Part shown: positions 34,603 through 43,202 of the stretch, piece after piece
Layout of the letters: each line of letters begins with the position of its first letter
Numbering within the stretch: position 1 is the stretch's first letter
Translations under genes and position numbers: made by a program
Assembly: GCA_022823775.1 (NCBI GenBank)
Contig: JAJEHI010000171.1
Span: forward strand, 124,001-188,000
Length of the DNA stretch: 64,000 nt
Direction of reading: 5' to 3'
Origin: Defluviicoccus sp.
GTDB taxonomy: Bacteria; Pseudomonadota; Alphaproteobacteria; MPNO01
The notes under the pieces: model-generated
The model's input: only the letters and a program-made list of their open reading frames with translations
Told to the model about the DNA's origin: nothing
Databases searched by the model: none

Positions 34603-35721
34603 ATGGAAATTGACGACGCAATCGCGCTCACCCAGGACCGTCTCGCCGAAGAGGGCGGTACCATGGGTGAATTGCTGGGGCATTTTCGCAACAGGGTTTC
34701 GCCGGTTCTGATCGGAGATCCGGAATGGGAGCGAATCCTCGAATGCGCCGCGAACCTCCCGATCACGATGGGGGCCCTTCCGTTCGGCTTCGAACTGCCG
34801 CTGCACGAACCCGATCCGGAAGCCGATTTCGGCGCCTCGCTGGCGAGCGGAACCAGAACGGCGGCGTTCTTCGAGGAGCGCGCGCGGACCGACGAGGCGG
34901 ACGAAACCGCGGGAGCGATCGTGCGGTTGTTCGAACGGATGGATGCCGAAGTCTCGCCCCTGCGCGAGATTGTCGGCCGCAAGCTGATGCTGGAATACGA
35001 TATCGGCTCGGGGGGAGAGAGCGACCGCCCGTTCCCCGCCATGTTCCTGCGGCCGGGGGAACGTCCGATCCTGGGCGCGGGCGGTCAGGCGGACGATGTC
35101 GGTACGGTTATCGACGCGCTGGTTTCCTGCGTCGGATGGGAAATCGCCCCCGCGCAGCGGAAGAACGTCGAGCGCGCTTACCTCGCTCAGCCGGAAGATA
35201 CGCGCATGGATTCGTTCGGCGTATTCCCGTCGCGCTCACGGGCGATCCGGCTCGCCATCATGGGCTTCAAGTCGCGGCGGGAAATACGGTCCTATCTCGA
35301 GGACACCGGTTGGCCGGGAGAGATCCCGGCTGTCGAGTCCGTCATCGAGCGTTTCAGGGAACGCGTGAATATCGTGCGGACCGGGACGAATATCGACGTG
35401 CTGGAAGACGGCTTGGGTCCGACGCTCGGCCTCACGCTCATCGTCAAGCAGAGATATACGAAGGATTCCCGCTATTGGCTCGACGGGCTGACCGATTGGG
35501 ATCCTTTCCTCGAAGCCCTGCGCCACGAGGACATCGTCGTTCCAGAGAAACTGGCCGCGCTGGCCGGCTGGGTTTCGAAACCGACGACGCTATTTGCGAA
35601 GTCCGGACGATTCGTGATGCTGCGCGGCATTCATCACATAAAGCTGGTCGTATCCGGAGACCGGCTCCGACAGGCCAAGGCCTACGTGTTCATGGTGCTT
35701 TCCGGGGCGGTCCCGCAATAG
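34603..35721 (+). CDS. Uncharacterised protein of the RiPP cluster
   Basis: I do not recognise this 372-residue protein. It starts nine bases after the YcaO stop with a GAGGAAG site, so it belongs to the same transcript. The sequence is soluble-looking, mixed alpha/beta, without signal peptide, membrane helix, Cys motif or nucleotide-binding loop. Noticeable segments are FERMDAEVSPLREIVGRKLMLEYDIG, FGVFPSRSRAIRLAIMGFKSRREI, and a C-terminal GLGPTLGLTLIVKQRY... GIHHIKLVVSGDRLRQAKAYV. The last part, with alternating strands and ending in a basic surface, is reminiscent of ABBA-type prenyltransferase-like barrels, but this is only a guess. Confidence 0.75.
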   Translation: MEIDDAIALTQDRLAEEGGTMGELLGHFRNRVSPVLIGDPEWERILECAANLPITMGALPFGFELPLHEPDPEADFGASLASGTRTAAFFEERARTDEADETAGAIVRLFERMDAEVSPLREIVGRKLMLEYDIGSGGESDRPFPAMFLRPGERPILGAGGQADDVGTVIDALVSCVGWEIAPAQRKNVERAYLAQPEDTRMDSFGVFPSRSRAIRLAIMGFKSRREIRSYLEDTGWPGEIPAVESVIERFRERVNIVRTGTNIDVLEDGLGPTLGLTLIVKQRYTKDSRYWLDGLTDWDPFLEALRHEDIVVPEKLAALAGWVSKPTTLFAKSGRFVMLRGIHHIKLVVSGDRLRQAKAYVFMVLSGAVPQ

Positions 35722-35742
35722 GGCCGGACCGGGACGGAGGCG

Positions 35743-36894
35743 CTACCAGAGCTTCTCCGTCGCCAGCCGCGCGCCCTCGGCCATCGCCTCGAACTTGGCC
35801 CAGATCACCGTCGGGTGAACCTCGGTGTGGTAGCAGGCCTGGGACGAGAACCCGCAATCGCCGCCCGCAAGCACGTTCTCCCGTCCCACCCGCTCGGCGT
35901 ATCGGACGAGGCGTTCGGCGATCAGCTCCGGGTGCTCGACGATGTTGCTGGCGTGGGTGATGACGCCCGGGATCAGCGCCTTGCCGTCGGCGAGCTCGAG
36001 ATCTTCCCAGATGTGGTACTCGTGCTCGTGGCGCGCGTTCGCCGCTTCGAACGAATAGCTGCCCGCGTCGATGTCGAGCATGTACCTGCACACCTCGTCC
36101 ATCGGCGCCTCGTAGATCCTCGGACCCTCGTTGATGCCGTAGCAGGTGTGATAGCGGACCCTGTCTTCGGGGATGCCGCGCAGCGCGTGGTTGAGCGCCT
36201 CGACATAGAGCCGGCACTTGCGGTCCTTGCCGGCGTCGTCGAGCGCGGGGTCGACCAGGATGTCGCAAAGGAACGGGTCGTCGACCTGTAGCAGGAATCC
36301 GGCATCGACGATCGCGAGGTACTCGGTCCTGAGCGCCTCGGCGACCGCGCCGGCATATTCCTCCTCGGTTCCGTAGTAGGCGTTGTATCCGACGCCGGCG
36401 GGCGAGATCGCCGGGACGAACGCGTCGTGGCACGAGACATCGGCAAGGGCGGCCTTGAGGTTGTCGAGGTCGCGGGCGAGCGCCGCCTCGCCCTTGTAGG
36501 ACACCGGCCCGACGCAATACATCGGTGCCATCGCCACGATCGCGCCGCCCATCATCACGCGGGCGAAATACTCCGCGTAATATTCCGGGAACGCGGCGGT
36601 CTCGGCCGCGAACAAATTGTATTTCTCGTCCCGGCGGGCTTCGAACCCCTCGATCCGCTCCTCGATATAGGCGAAGAATCCGGTCTTCGACATTTCGCCG
36701 TCGGCCACGACATCGATGCCGAGGTCGGCCTGGCGCTTGACGATCTCCCGGACGCCCTCGCCGATCTTCCTGCGGTAGTCGTCCTCGTCGTAGGGTTCGC
36801 CCTCGTGCTTCGCCTTCATCGCGTCGAGCACCTCGACGGTGCGCGGCAGGCTGCCGACGTGGGTGGTCAGAATGCGGTCCTTGTGTCCCTGCAT
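35743..36894 (-). CDS. Cobalamin-independent methionine synthase II family protein
   Basis: A 383-residue protein with the MetE C-terminal-type TIM barrel. The N-terminus HVGSLPRT is a family hallmark, followed by DLGIDVVADGEMSK. Candidate zinc ligands are in VRYHTCYGINEG (His-x-Cys) and in AGGDCGFSSQACYHTEVHP near the C-terminus. Proteins like this act as methyltransferases on various thiols or degrade small molecules; true methionine synthase needs the longer two-domain MetE. The gene converges on the RiPP cluster's last gene and probably has no functional link with it. Confidence 0.88.
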   Translation of the reverse strand: MQGHKDRILTTHVGSLPRTVEVLDAMKAKHEGEPYDEDDYRRKIGEGVREIVKRQADLGIDVVADGEMSKTGFFAYIEERIEGFEARRDEKYNLFAAETAAFPEYYAEYFARVMMGGAIVAMAPMYCVGPVSYKGEAALARDLDNLKAALADVSCHDAFVPAISPAGVGYNAYYGTEEEYAGAVAEALRTEYLAIVDAGFLLQVDDPFLCDILVDPALDDAGKDRKCRLYVEALNHALRGIPEDRVRYHTCYGINEGPRIYEAPMDEVCRYMLDIDAGSYSFEAANARHEHEYHIWEDLELADGKALIPGVITHASNIVEHPELIAERLVRYAERVGRENVLAGGDCGFSSQACYHTEVHPTVIWAKFEAMAEGARLATEKLW

Positions 36895-36973
36895 GGCGCA
36901 TCTCCCTCGCTGAGGTCCGGCTGCATCGTCCTTCGGATTTTACGCACAAGCGGTCGCGGCGCGACACCCGCGC

Positions 36974-37903
36974 TCATGCCGATGCGTCCGCCTTGGGCTT
37001 GCGCGAGGACACCGTGACGCCGCCTATGATCAGCGCCGCGCCGATCAGGTGATAGACGTTCAACGTCTCGCCGAGAAAGGGAACGGCGATCGCGGCGGAG
37101 AACACCGGAACCAGATACATGTAGAATCCGGCGCGGGAGGGTCCGAGGCGCGCGATCGCGACGTTCCATCCGAGGATCGCGACAACCGAGGGAAAGAAGG
37201 CGACGAACAACAGAGACGCGATGGCTCTCGTGCTCGCGGCCGGAAGCCCCTCCTCGATCAGCTCGACCGCGAAGAACGGCACGTGGCACAGCGCGCCGAC
37301 CGCGCAAACCATGGTGAGCAGGGTGAGCGTATGCACCTCTCTGGGCATCAGCCGCGCCGCGACTCCGTACCCGGCGAGGCAGAGGTTGCACAGCAGCAGG
37401 ACCGCGTCGCCCCGGTTGAAGTCGAGGCCCAGCAGCACGGCCGGATCGCCGCGCGAGATCATGTAGAGGAGCCCGACGACCGCGAGGACGACCCCGAAGA
37501 TCTGCCGTCCGGTGGTCCTGTCGCCGAGGATTATCCAGGCGAGCAGCAGGATGAGCACGGGCAGCGAGGTCTGGATCACTCCGCCGTTGATCGCCGTGGT
37601 GTAGTTGAGGGCGACATAGGTGATGCCGGCCCCCATCAACGGCATCAGAAAGCCGAGCAGACAGACCAGCTTCCAGTGCCGTTGCAGCAGAACGCGGTCG
37701 CGCCGGATCAGGTGCCAGGCAAACGGCAGAAGCACCAGCGCGCCCACCGTCCAGCGGGTGAAGCCGAGCGTATAGGGCGCGACTTCGCCCGCAGCCCATC
37801 GCCCAATCACGTAGTTGAGCGCGAAGATCAGCGCCGACTGCGCCATCAGCAGGTGGGCGACGCCGTCGCCGGCGAGGAACGGGCTCTTGGGGCGATCGGT
37901 CAC
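36974..37903 (-). CDS. EamA/DMT-family transporter
   Basis: A 309-residue membrane protein with ten predicted helices in two EamA repeats (ALIFALNYVIGRWAAGEVAP..., and VAFFPSVVAILGWNVAIARLGPSRAGFYMYLVPVFSA split over two helices). Such drug/metabolite transporters export amino acids, nucleosides or other small metabolites; the substrate is unknown. The GTG start at 37903 overlaps the stop of the MFS gene (GTGA), so both transporters are cotranslated. Confidence 0.9.
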   Translation of the reverse strand: MTDRPKSPFLAGDGVAHLLMAQSALIFALNYVIGRWAAGEVAPYTLGFTRWTVGALVLLPFAWHLIRRDRVLLQRHWKLVCLLGFLMPLMGAGITYVALNYTTAINGGVIQTSLPVLILLLAWIILGDRTTGRQIFGVVLAVVGLLYMISRGDPAVLLGLDFNRGDAVLLLCNLCLAGYGVAARLMPREVHTLTLLTMVCAVGALCHVPFFAVELIEEGLPAASTRAIASLLFVAFFPSVVAILGWNVAIARLGPSRAGFYMYLVPVFSAAIAVPFLGETLNVYHLIGAALIIGGVTVSSRKPKADASA

Positions 37904-39129
37904 GCGGGCTGCAGCGCCGGTTCTCTCCCCCGGTCCTCGGGCACGAACAGCGACAGGCAACCGGCCAGCGCGACCGCGAGCGCCGCGACGATCCAGAGCT
38001 CGTCGTAGCGCGCCCAGAGCGAGTAGAACGCGCCGCCGAGATAGGCGCCGACCGCCGCGCCGAGCCAGTGGCCGCCGAAAATCAGCCCCATGGCGAGGCC
38101 GATCACGCCGACCCCCATGCGGCTGGCGATGATGTGGGCGATCACCGGCATCGCCGCGAAGTTCAGGAAACCGTAGAGCGCGGCGAAGACGAACAGGAGC
38201 GGCAGGCTGCCCGAAACCTGCGTCAGCAATACGAACAATGCCACGCGGGTGAAATAGATCGAGGCGAGAAGGCGCGGCCGGTGCAGCCAGTCGGAAAGGA
38301 GCCCGAACAGGACCACGCCGATCATGTTGAAAGCGCCGTGCACGCCGTAGGCCGTCGCCCCCTCGATCGGCGCGAAGCCGCAAAATTCGGCATAGGGAAT
38401 CAGATGGACCTCGATCACGCCCGCCGTGCTGAAGCCGCAGATCAGGAAGCCGATGGCGAGCAGCCAGAACGTCCCGCTCGACAGCACGTAGCGCAGGCGC
38501 TCCCGGAGCGGCGCGAGCATCTGTACGTCGGGCTCCTCGGAAACCCGCGGCGGGCGGCGCAAGACCAGCCAGGCGATCGCCACGATGGCAAGGGTCAGCA
38601 CGCCGAGCACGGTGTAGGTCCCGCGCCAGCCGAGCGCGGTGACCATGGCCCCCAGCACCGGCAGCGCGATGAGCTGGCCTCCCGTCGCGCCCGAGAACCC
38701 GATGCCGCTCGCCAGGCCGCGCCCACGCTCGAAATACCGGGCGACGGCGGCGGAAACCATCGGCATCGCGATCGCGCCCGAGCCGATCCCGATCAACCCT
38801 CCGTAGAACGCGATCAGTTGCCAGTCCCGGATCGCCGCGGAGGTCGCGAGAATTCCGACGGCGACGCACATCAGGCCGCTGGAGCAGACGATTCGCGGCC
38901 CGAAGCGATCGATCAGGTTGCCCGCGAAGGGCGAGACGACCGCCATCAGCACCAGCGCGAGCGCACCGGCGTTGGAGGCGAGCTCGCGCGACCAGCCGGG
39001 CTCGACCTCCCAGAAGGACATCATCAGCCCGATCGAGCTGCGGGTCGCATAAACCGCCATCAAGGCGGCGAAACAGATCGCGACGACCAGCCAGCCGAAC
39101 GGATTGCCGCGCAGCGCGGCCGCGATCAT
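37900..39129 (-). CDS. MFS transporter
   Basis: A 409-residue major facilitator with twelve predicted helices. The loop 2-3 signature appears as GNLIDRFGPRIV, and ARYFERGRGLASGIGFSGATGG matches the monocarboxylate/oxalate-formate antiporter subgroup (RFxKRRGLAxGIA). It is coupled to the downstream EamA gene by a four-base overlap. Substrate unknown; an organic anion is plausible from subgroup similarity. Confidence 0.9.
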   Translation of the reverse strand: MIAAALRGNPFGWLVVAICFAALMAVYATRSSIGLMMSFWEVEPGWSRELASNAGALALVLMAVVSPFAGNLIDRFGPRIVCSSGLMCVAVGILATSAAIRDWQLIAFYGGLIGIGSGAIAMPMVSAAVARYFERGRGLASGIGFSGATGGQLIALPVLGAMVTALGWRGTYTVLGVLTLAIVAIAWLVLRRPPRVSEEPDVQMLAPLRERLRYVLSSGTFWLLAIGFLICGFSTAGVIEVHLIPYAEFCGFAPIEGATAYGVHGAFNMIGVVLFGLLSDWLHRPRLLASIYFTRVALFVLLTQVSGSLPLLFVFAALYGFLNFAAMPVIAHIIASRMGVGVIGLAMGLIFGGHWLGAAVGAYLGGAFYSLWARYDELWIVAALAVALAGCLSLFVPEDRGREPALQPA

Positions 39130-39169
39130 GCCGGGGCCCCCGCCTGGACGCCTCGGCGAAGGATGCCGG

Positions 39170-39850
39170 CTACATCGATCGGAAGCACTTCAGCACCGCC
39201 GCGCGCGATGCGGTCGCCGCCGCGGCCTGGTAGCCTTCCTTGTAGGGCATGGCGAAGTTGTGGGTCGCGCCGGGATGCACGACGATTTCGGCGTTGTCGT
39301 GGCTGGCATACGCATCCCGGATGGCGGCCACCTCGTCCATCGGCACCACCGGGTCCTCGTCGCCGAAATGGAAGCTCACGGGACACGAGATTTTCGGCGT
39401 TTCGTCCAGCGCCTCGCCGATCCTGGTGCCGTGGAACGAACCGGCGGCGTCGATCCCGAGGCGGGCCGCGCCGAGATGGGCGTAGAGGCCGCCGAAGCAG
39501 AAGCCGAGCATCGCGACCTTGCCGTTGCATTGCGGCCTCGCCCGGAGGTCCTTGACCAGGTCCTCGATGTCGAGCATGCCCTGCTCCTGATCGAACTTGC
39601 CGTAGCGTTCGAAGGCCTTTTCCATGTCGGCGGTCGGGCCCGGCATCACCCGCCAGAAAATGTCGGGCACGGAGACCAGGAACCCGTCCTTCGCCCAGGC
39701 GTCGGAGAGCTCCTTCATCTCGTCGTCGATCCCGAAGATCGCGGTGATCAGCAACAGGCCCGGAGCCTGAGTGCCGCCGTCGGGCTCGGCGAGGTATCCG
39801 TCGAAGGTCTCGCCGTTCCGCGTCGTGTAGGTGATGTCCTTGCCTGCCAT
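39170..39850 (-). CDS. Dienelactone hydrolase family protein
   Basis: A 226-residue alpha/beta hydrolase of the dienelactone hydrolase family, which opens cis- or trans-dienelactones in chlorocatechol breakdown or hydrolyses other esters. The Cys-Asp-His triad is visible: nucleophile in MLGFCFGGLY, Asp in FGDEDPVVPMDEV and His in PGATHNFAMPYKEGY. The ATG at 39850 is chosen. It lies 34 bases after the egtB stop and may be cotranscribed with it; the two functions are not obviously related. Confidence 0.92.
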   Translation of the reverse strand: MAGKDITYTTRNGETFDGYLAEPDGGTQAPGLLLITAIFGIDDEMKELSDAWAKDGFLVSVPDIFWRVMPGPTADMEKAFERYGKFDQEQGMLDIEDLVKDLRARPQCNGKVAMLGFCFGGLYAHLGAARLGIDAAGSFHGTRIGEALDETPKISCPVSFHFGDEDPVVPMDEVAAIRDAYASHDNAEIVVHPGATHNFAMPYKEGYQAAAATASRAAVLKCFRSM

Positions 39851-39884
39851 GGCACTCTCCCTTTGTCGGTCGGCCGAAGCGCGG

Positions 39885-41162
39885 CTAGCCGTCCTCGGCC
39901 AGACGGATGCCGGTGAACGGCCAGCGTTGATGGGGGTAGAAGAAATTTCGGTAGGTGGCGCGGATATGCCCGGGCGGGGTCGCGCAGCACCCCCCGCGAA
40001 GCACCATCTGGTTCGACATGAACTTGCCGTTATATTCGCCGACCGCGCCCGGCGAAGTGCGGAAACCGGGATAGGCGACATAGGGACTCGCGGTCCATTC
40101 CCACACGTCGCCGATCATCTGGCGAAGGCCGGATCGGCCGTTGCCGTTCGGGGCAACCGGGTGCAAGCGGTCGGCGGCAAGCAGGTTGGCGCTGTCTTCG
40201 TCCACCGCGGGCGCCGCGGCCTCCCATTCGGCCTCCGTCGGCAGGCGCTTGCCGGCCCAGGTCGCGTAGGCCGCCGCTTCGTAATGGCTGACATGGCAGA
40301 CCGGCGCGTCGTCGTCGAGCGGAGCTTCGCCGGCGAGGGTGAACTCCGAGCGTTCGCCGTCAGCCTCGCGCCAGTAGAGCGGCGCTTCCCACCCCTCCGC
40401 CTGGACGGTGGCCCAGCCGTCGGCGAGCCACAGCAGCGGATCACGGTATCCGCCGTCCTCGACGAAGGCGCGGTACTCGCCGTTGGTGACCGGGCGGTCG
40501 GCGAGTCGAAAGTCTTCCAGAACGACCCGATGCCGCGGCCGCTCGTTGTCGAAGGCGAAGCCGCTCCCGTCGTCGCCCAGCCGGCCCAGCCCGCCCTCGT
40601 GCCCGGTCCAGCCCATCTCCGGCACCGCCGCGGCCTCGCGCGCGTTGCGCGGCCGGTAGGCGGGGCAAAGCGGGTTGCGGGACAGCACGTGCTTTATGTC
40701 CATCAGCAGCAGTTCCTGGTGCTGCTGCTCATGATTGAGCCCGAGCTCAATCAACTCGCCGGGCGCGGCCCAGGCATCGACGGAAAGCGTGTCGAACAGC
40801 CGGCCCATCGCCCTGTCCACATGGGCGCGATAGGCGATGACCTCGGAGACCGGAGGCCGGGACAACAGGCCGCGGTCGGGACGCGGATGCCGCTCGCCCA
40901 CGCCCTCGTAATAGGAATTGAACAGATATCCGAAAGCCGGATCGAAGGGCTCATAGCCCGGCAGGTGCGGCGAGAGGACGAAAGTCTCGAAGAACCAGGT
41001 GACGTGAGCCAGATGCCACTTGGTGGGACTCACGTCCGGCATCGACTGGACCTGCTGGTCCTCCGGCGAAAGCGGCGAGGCCAGGGTCTCGCTCAGTCCA
41101 CGGACTTCGGCGTAGCGCTTCGCGAGGCGGGCCCGCGACACTTCATGGTCTTCGGAATGCAA
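39885..41162 (-). CDS. egtB: Ergothioneine biosynthesis protein EgtB
   Basis: EgtB is a non-heme iron sulfoxide synthase that joins a thiol donor to hercynine. The 425-residue protein has an N-terminal DinB-like domain with the iron ligands in KWHLAHVTWFFE and NHEQQHQELLLMDIKH, and a C-terminal formylglycine-generating-enzyme (FGE-sulfatase) domain with VTNGEYRAFVEDGGY, GKRLPTEAEWEAAA, IGDVWEWTASPY and LRGGCCATP. The histidine methyltransferase egtD, usually next door, is not present in the window, so hercynine must be made from elsewhere. The EgtB-like enzyme SenA of selenoneine synthesis cannot be excluded on sequence alone, but no senB or selD is adjacent. Confidence 0.9.
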   Translation of the reverse strand: MHSEDHEVSRARLAKRYAEVRGLSETLASPLSPEDQQVQSMPDVSPTKWHLAHVTWFFETFVLSPHLPGYEPFDPAFGYLFNSYYEGVGERHPRPDRGLLSRPPVSEVIAYRAHVDRAMGRLFDTLSVDAWAAPGELIELGLNHEQQHQELLLMDIKHVLSRNPLCPAYRPRNAREAAAVPEMGWTGHEGGLGRLGDDGSGFAFDNERPRHRVVLEDFRLADRPVTNGEYRAFVEDGGYRDPLLWLADGWATVQAEGWEAPLYWREADGERSEFTLAGEAPLDDDAPVCHVSHYEAAAYATWAGKRLPTEAEWEAAAPAVDEDSANLLAADRLHPVAPNGNGRSGLRQMIGDVWEWTASPYVAYPGFRTSPGAVGEYNGKFMSNQMVLRGGCCATPPGHIRATYRNFFYPHQRWPFTGIRLAEDG

Positions 41163-41244
41163 GGACGGACGCCCCCATGGCTTGCGCGAATCGCGGCGGA
41201 GGCTAACGCATTAGGCCGTGCAACGGAACCGGCGGGCGCGGCCG

Positions 41245-41964
41245 TCACGCGGCGGTATCGGCATCCTCGGGCGGCGTCTCCGGGACGGATTCGGGCTCGG
41301 GCGGCGCCTTTGCGATTCCGACCCTGGCAGCGCGCAGGAGGCGGCCGTTCAGCATGTATCCCGTCTCGACCACCTGCATCACCGTGCCCGGCTCGGCGTC
41401 GGCGGTCGGTATCTCGAACATGGCTTCGTGGAGGTTGTGATCGAACTTCTCGCCGGCGGGGTCGATCTTCTCGACGCCGTGGCGCTGGAATATGGCGGCC
41501 AACTCGCGCTCGGTGAGCTCTATTCCGCCGACCAGCGAACTCAGCGCCTCGTTTTCCCCTGTGTCTTCGGGAAGCGCCTCCAGCGCGCGGCGCAGATTGT
41601 CGGCCACCGACAGGACATCGCGCGCGAATCCGGTTATCGCGAATTTCGCGGTCTCCTCACGCTCGCGCTGGCCGCGTCTGCGGACGTTCTCGGTTTCGGC
41701 GAGAGACCGCAGAAGCCGGTCGTTGAGCTCGGCGATCTCGGCCTCGTAGTCGCGCTCTTCGGGCGGGTCATCGGCATCCGCTTCCGCGGGGCCGCCGGCC
41801 CAGGGCGAGGCCTTGTCGGCCTCGGCGCCCTCTCCGAGCTCTCCGAGCTCGGCAGCCGATTCGTCCTCGCCCGTGTCCGCCGCGTCTTCGGCCTCTTGCG
41901 GCGTCTCTTCCTCCTCGGCCGGATCCTCGCTCCGCTCCGTTTCCTGCTTGTCGGTCTCACTCAT
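41245..41964 (-). CDS. grpE: Nucleotide exchange factor GrpE
   Basis: GrpE releases ADP from DnaK in the heat-shock chaperone cycle. The 239-residue protein has a very acidic, disordered N-terminus (about residues 1-70, Glu/Asp-rich), a coiled-coil (EIAELNDRLLRSLAETENVRRR), and the four-helix/beta-wing region with GVEKIDPAGEKFDHNLHEAM and GYMLNGRLLRAARVGIAK. The acidic tails at both ends make it longer than the ~200 residues usual. It lies three bases after the hrcA stop, so hrcA-grpE form one operon. Confidence 0.96.
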   Translation of the reverse strand: MSETDKQETERSEDPAEEEETPQEAEDAADTGEDESAAELGELGEGAEADKASPWAGGPAEADADDPPEERDYEAEIAELNDRLLRSLAETENVRRRGQREREETAKFAITGFARDVLSVADNLRRALEALPEDTGENEALSSLVGGIELTERELAAIFQRHGVEKIDPAGEKFDHNLHEAMFEIPTADAEPGTVMQVVETGYMLNGRLLRAARVGIAKAPPEPESVPETPPEDADTAA

Positions 41965-41967
41965 GGC

Positions 41968-43050
41968 TCAGGCCTCGATTTCCGTGCTCGCGGCGCCGCC
42001 GACCAGACGGCCGACGACCTTGGCGGTGTAATCGACGATGGGAATGACGCGCGCGTAGTTGATCCGGGTGGGGCCGATCACGCCGATCGCCCCGACGATG
42101 CTGCTCGCGTTGTCGTTGATCGGAGCGACGACAAGAGAACATCCGGTCATGTCGAAAAGCGTGTTCTCGGAGCCGATGAAGATCTGCACCCCTTCGCCGC
42201 TCCCGGTAAGGTCGAGCAGGCGGAGCACGAGCTCCTGGGTCTCCAGCGCCTCGTAAAGGCTGCGCACCCGCTCCAGATCGCTGAGCGCCGCGACGTCGTC
42301 GAGGAGATGCGCCTGCCCCTTTACGATCAGCGCGCCGGCATTGCGCTCTCCGACCCAGGTGGCGAGCCCGGCTTCCACCAGCTTTGCGGTAATCGAATCG
42401 ATCTGGCTCCGCCGGTCCTCGATTTCCGTCTTGATGTCGCGGAGCGCCGTTTCGACCGTGCGGCCCACCAGCCTGGCATTCAGGTAGTTGCCCGCCGCGA
42501 TCAGGGCGGAGGGCGGCGTCCCCACGGGCAACTCGATCAGCCGGTTCTCGACGATCCCGTCCGCCGTGATCAGGATCACCAGGGCGCGGCCGTCGCCGAG
42601 ATTCACGAACTCGACATGCTTGAGCGGGCGATCGGTCTTGGGCGCGACGACCAGCCCGGCGCAGCCCGCGAGCCCGGACATCACCGCTGTCGCCTCGTTC
42701 AGCACCTGGTTCACGTTGGTGCTTTGCGCCGCGCATTGGCTCTCGATCACCGTGCGGTCGTCATCCGAGAGCTCGCCGATCTGCAGGAGCCCGTCGACGA
42801 ACAGGCGCAAACCGGCCTCGCTCGGCAGCCGCCCGGCCGAGCTGTGCGGAGAGTCCAGCAGCCCCATGTCCTCGAGATCCGCCATCACGTTCCGGATCGT
42901 CGCGGGCGACAAGGGCTGAGGCAGCCGACGCGACAGCGTGCGCGAACCGACCGGCTCGCCCGTCTGCACGAAGGCTTCGACGATCTCCCGAAAGATCTCT
43001 CTCGACCTCTCGTTGAGTTCGCCGACGATGGTTGGCGGAGCGCTTTGCAT
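41968..43050 (-). CDS. hrcA: Heat-inducible transcription repressor HrcA
   Basis: HrcA represses class I heat-shock genes by binding the inverted repeat CIRCE. The 360-residue protein has the N-terminal winged helix (TIVGELNERSREIFREIVEA; PVGSRTLSRRLPQPLSPATI), the NVMADLEDMGLLDSPHSSAGRLPSE segment and a GAF-like ligand domain ending GVIGPTRINYARVIPIVDY. The ATG at 43050 follows an AGGGGGA site. It is divergent from rph across 152 bases, where a promoter and a dyad with a nine-base spacer are found. Confidence 0.96.
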   Translation of the reverse strand: MQSAPPTIVGELNERSREIFREIVEAFVQTGEPVGSRTLSRRLPQPLSPATIRNVMADLEDMGLLDSPHSSAGRLPSEAGLRLFVDGLLQIGELSDDDRTVIESQCAAQSTNVNQVLNEATAVMSGLAGCAGLVVAPKTDRPLKHVEFVNLGDGRALVILITADGIVENRLIELPVGTPPSALIAAGNYLNARLVGRTVETALRDIKTEIEDRRSQIDSITAKLVEAGLATWVGERNAGALIVKGQAHLLDDVAALSDLERVRSLYEALETQELVLRLLDLTGSGEGVQIFIGSENTLFDMTGCSLVVAPINDNASSIVGAIGVIGPTRINYARVIPIVDYTAKVVGRLVGGAASTEIEA

Positions 43051-43072
43051 GGGTCCCCCTGCGGGCGGTTGG

Positions 43073-43101
43073 AATGTAGTGACGGCGCTTTGCACCGTCA
43101 A
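43073..43101 (-). promoter_or_regulatory. hrcA promoter with overlapping dyad (possible operator)
   Basis: Leftward, TTGACG (43101-43096) and TACATT (43078-43073) are spaced by exactly 17 bases, a good housekeeping promoter. Inside it, TGACGG (43080-43085) and CCGTCA (43095-43100) form a perfect six-base inverted repeat around a nine-base spacer. CIRCE also has two arms around nine bases, but its arms (TTAGCACTC/GAGTGCTAA) are different, so this is at best a divergent HrcA site. The dyad covers part of the -35 and nearly the whole spacer, ideal for repression. Confidence 0.5.
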
Positions 43102-43202
43102 CGGAGAGGGCTGGCGGAAACCGCCCAAGCCTTTGTATTTGCGGCACGATAGCCGCTGCTGGTACAAGCCCCCGCGGCCATCGGAGCAAGCGGGAGAGCG
43201 CG

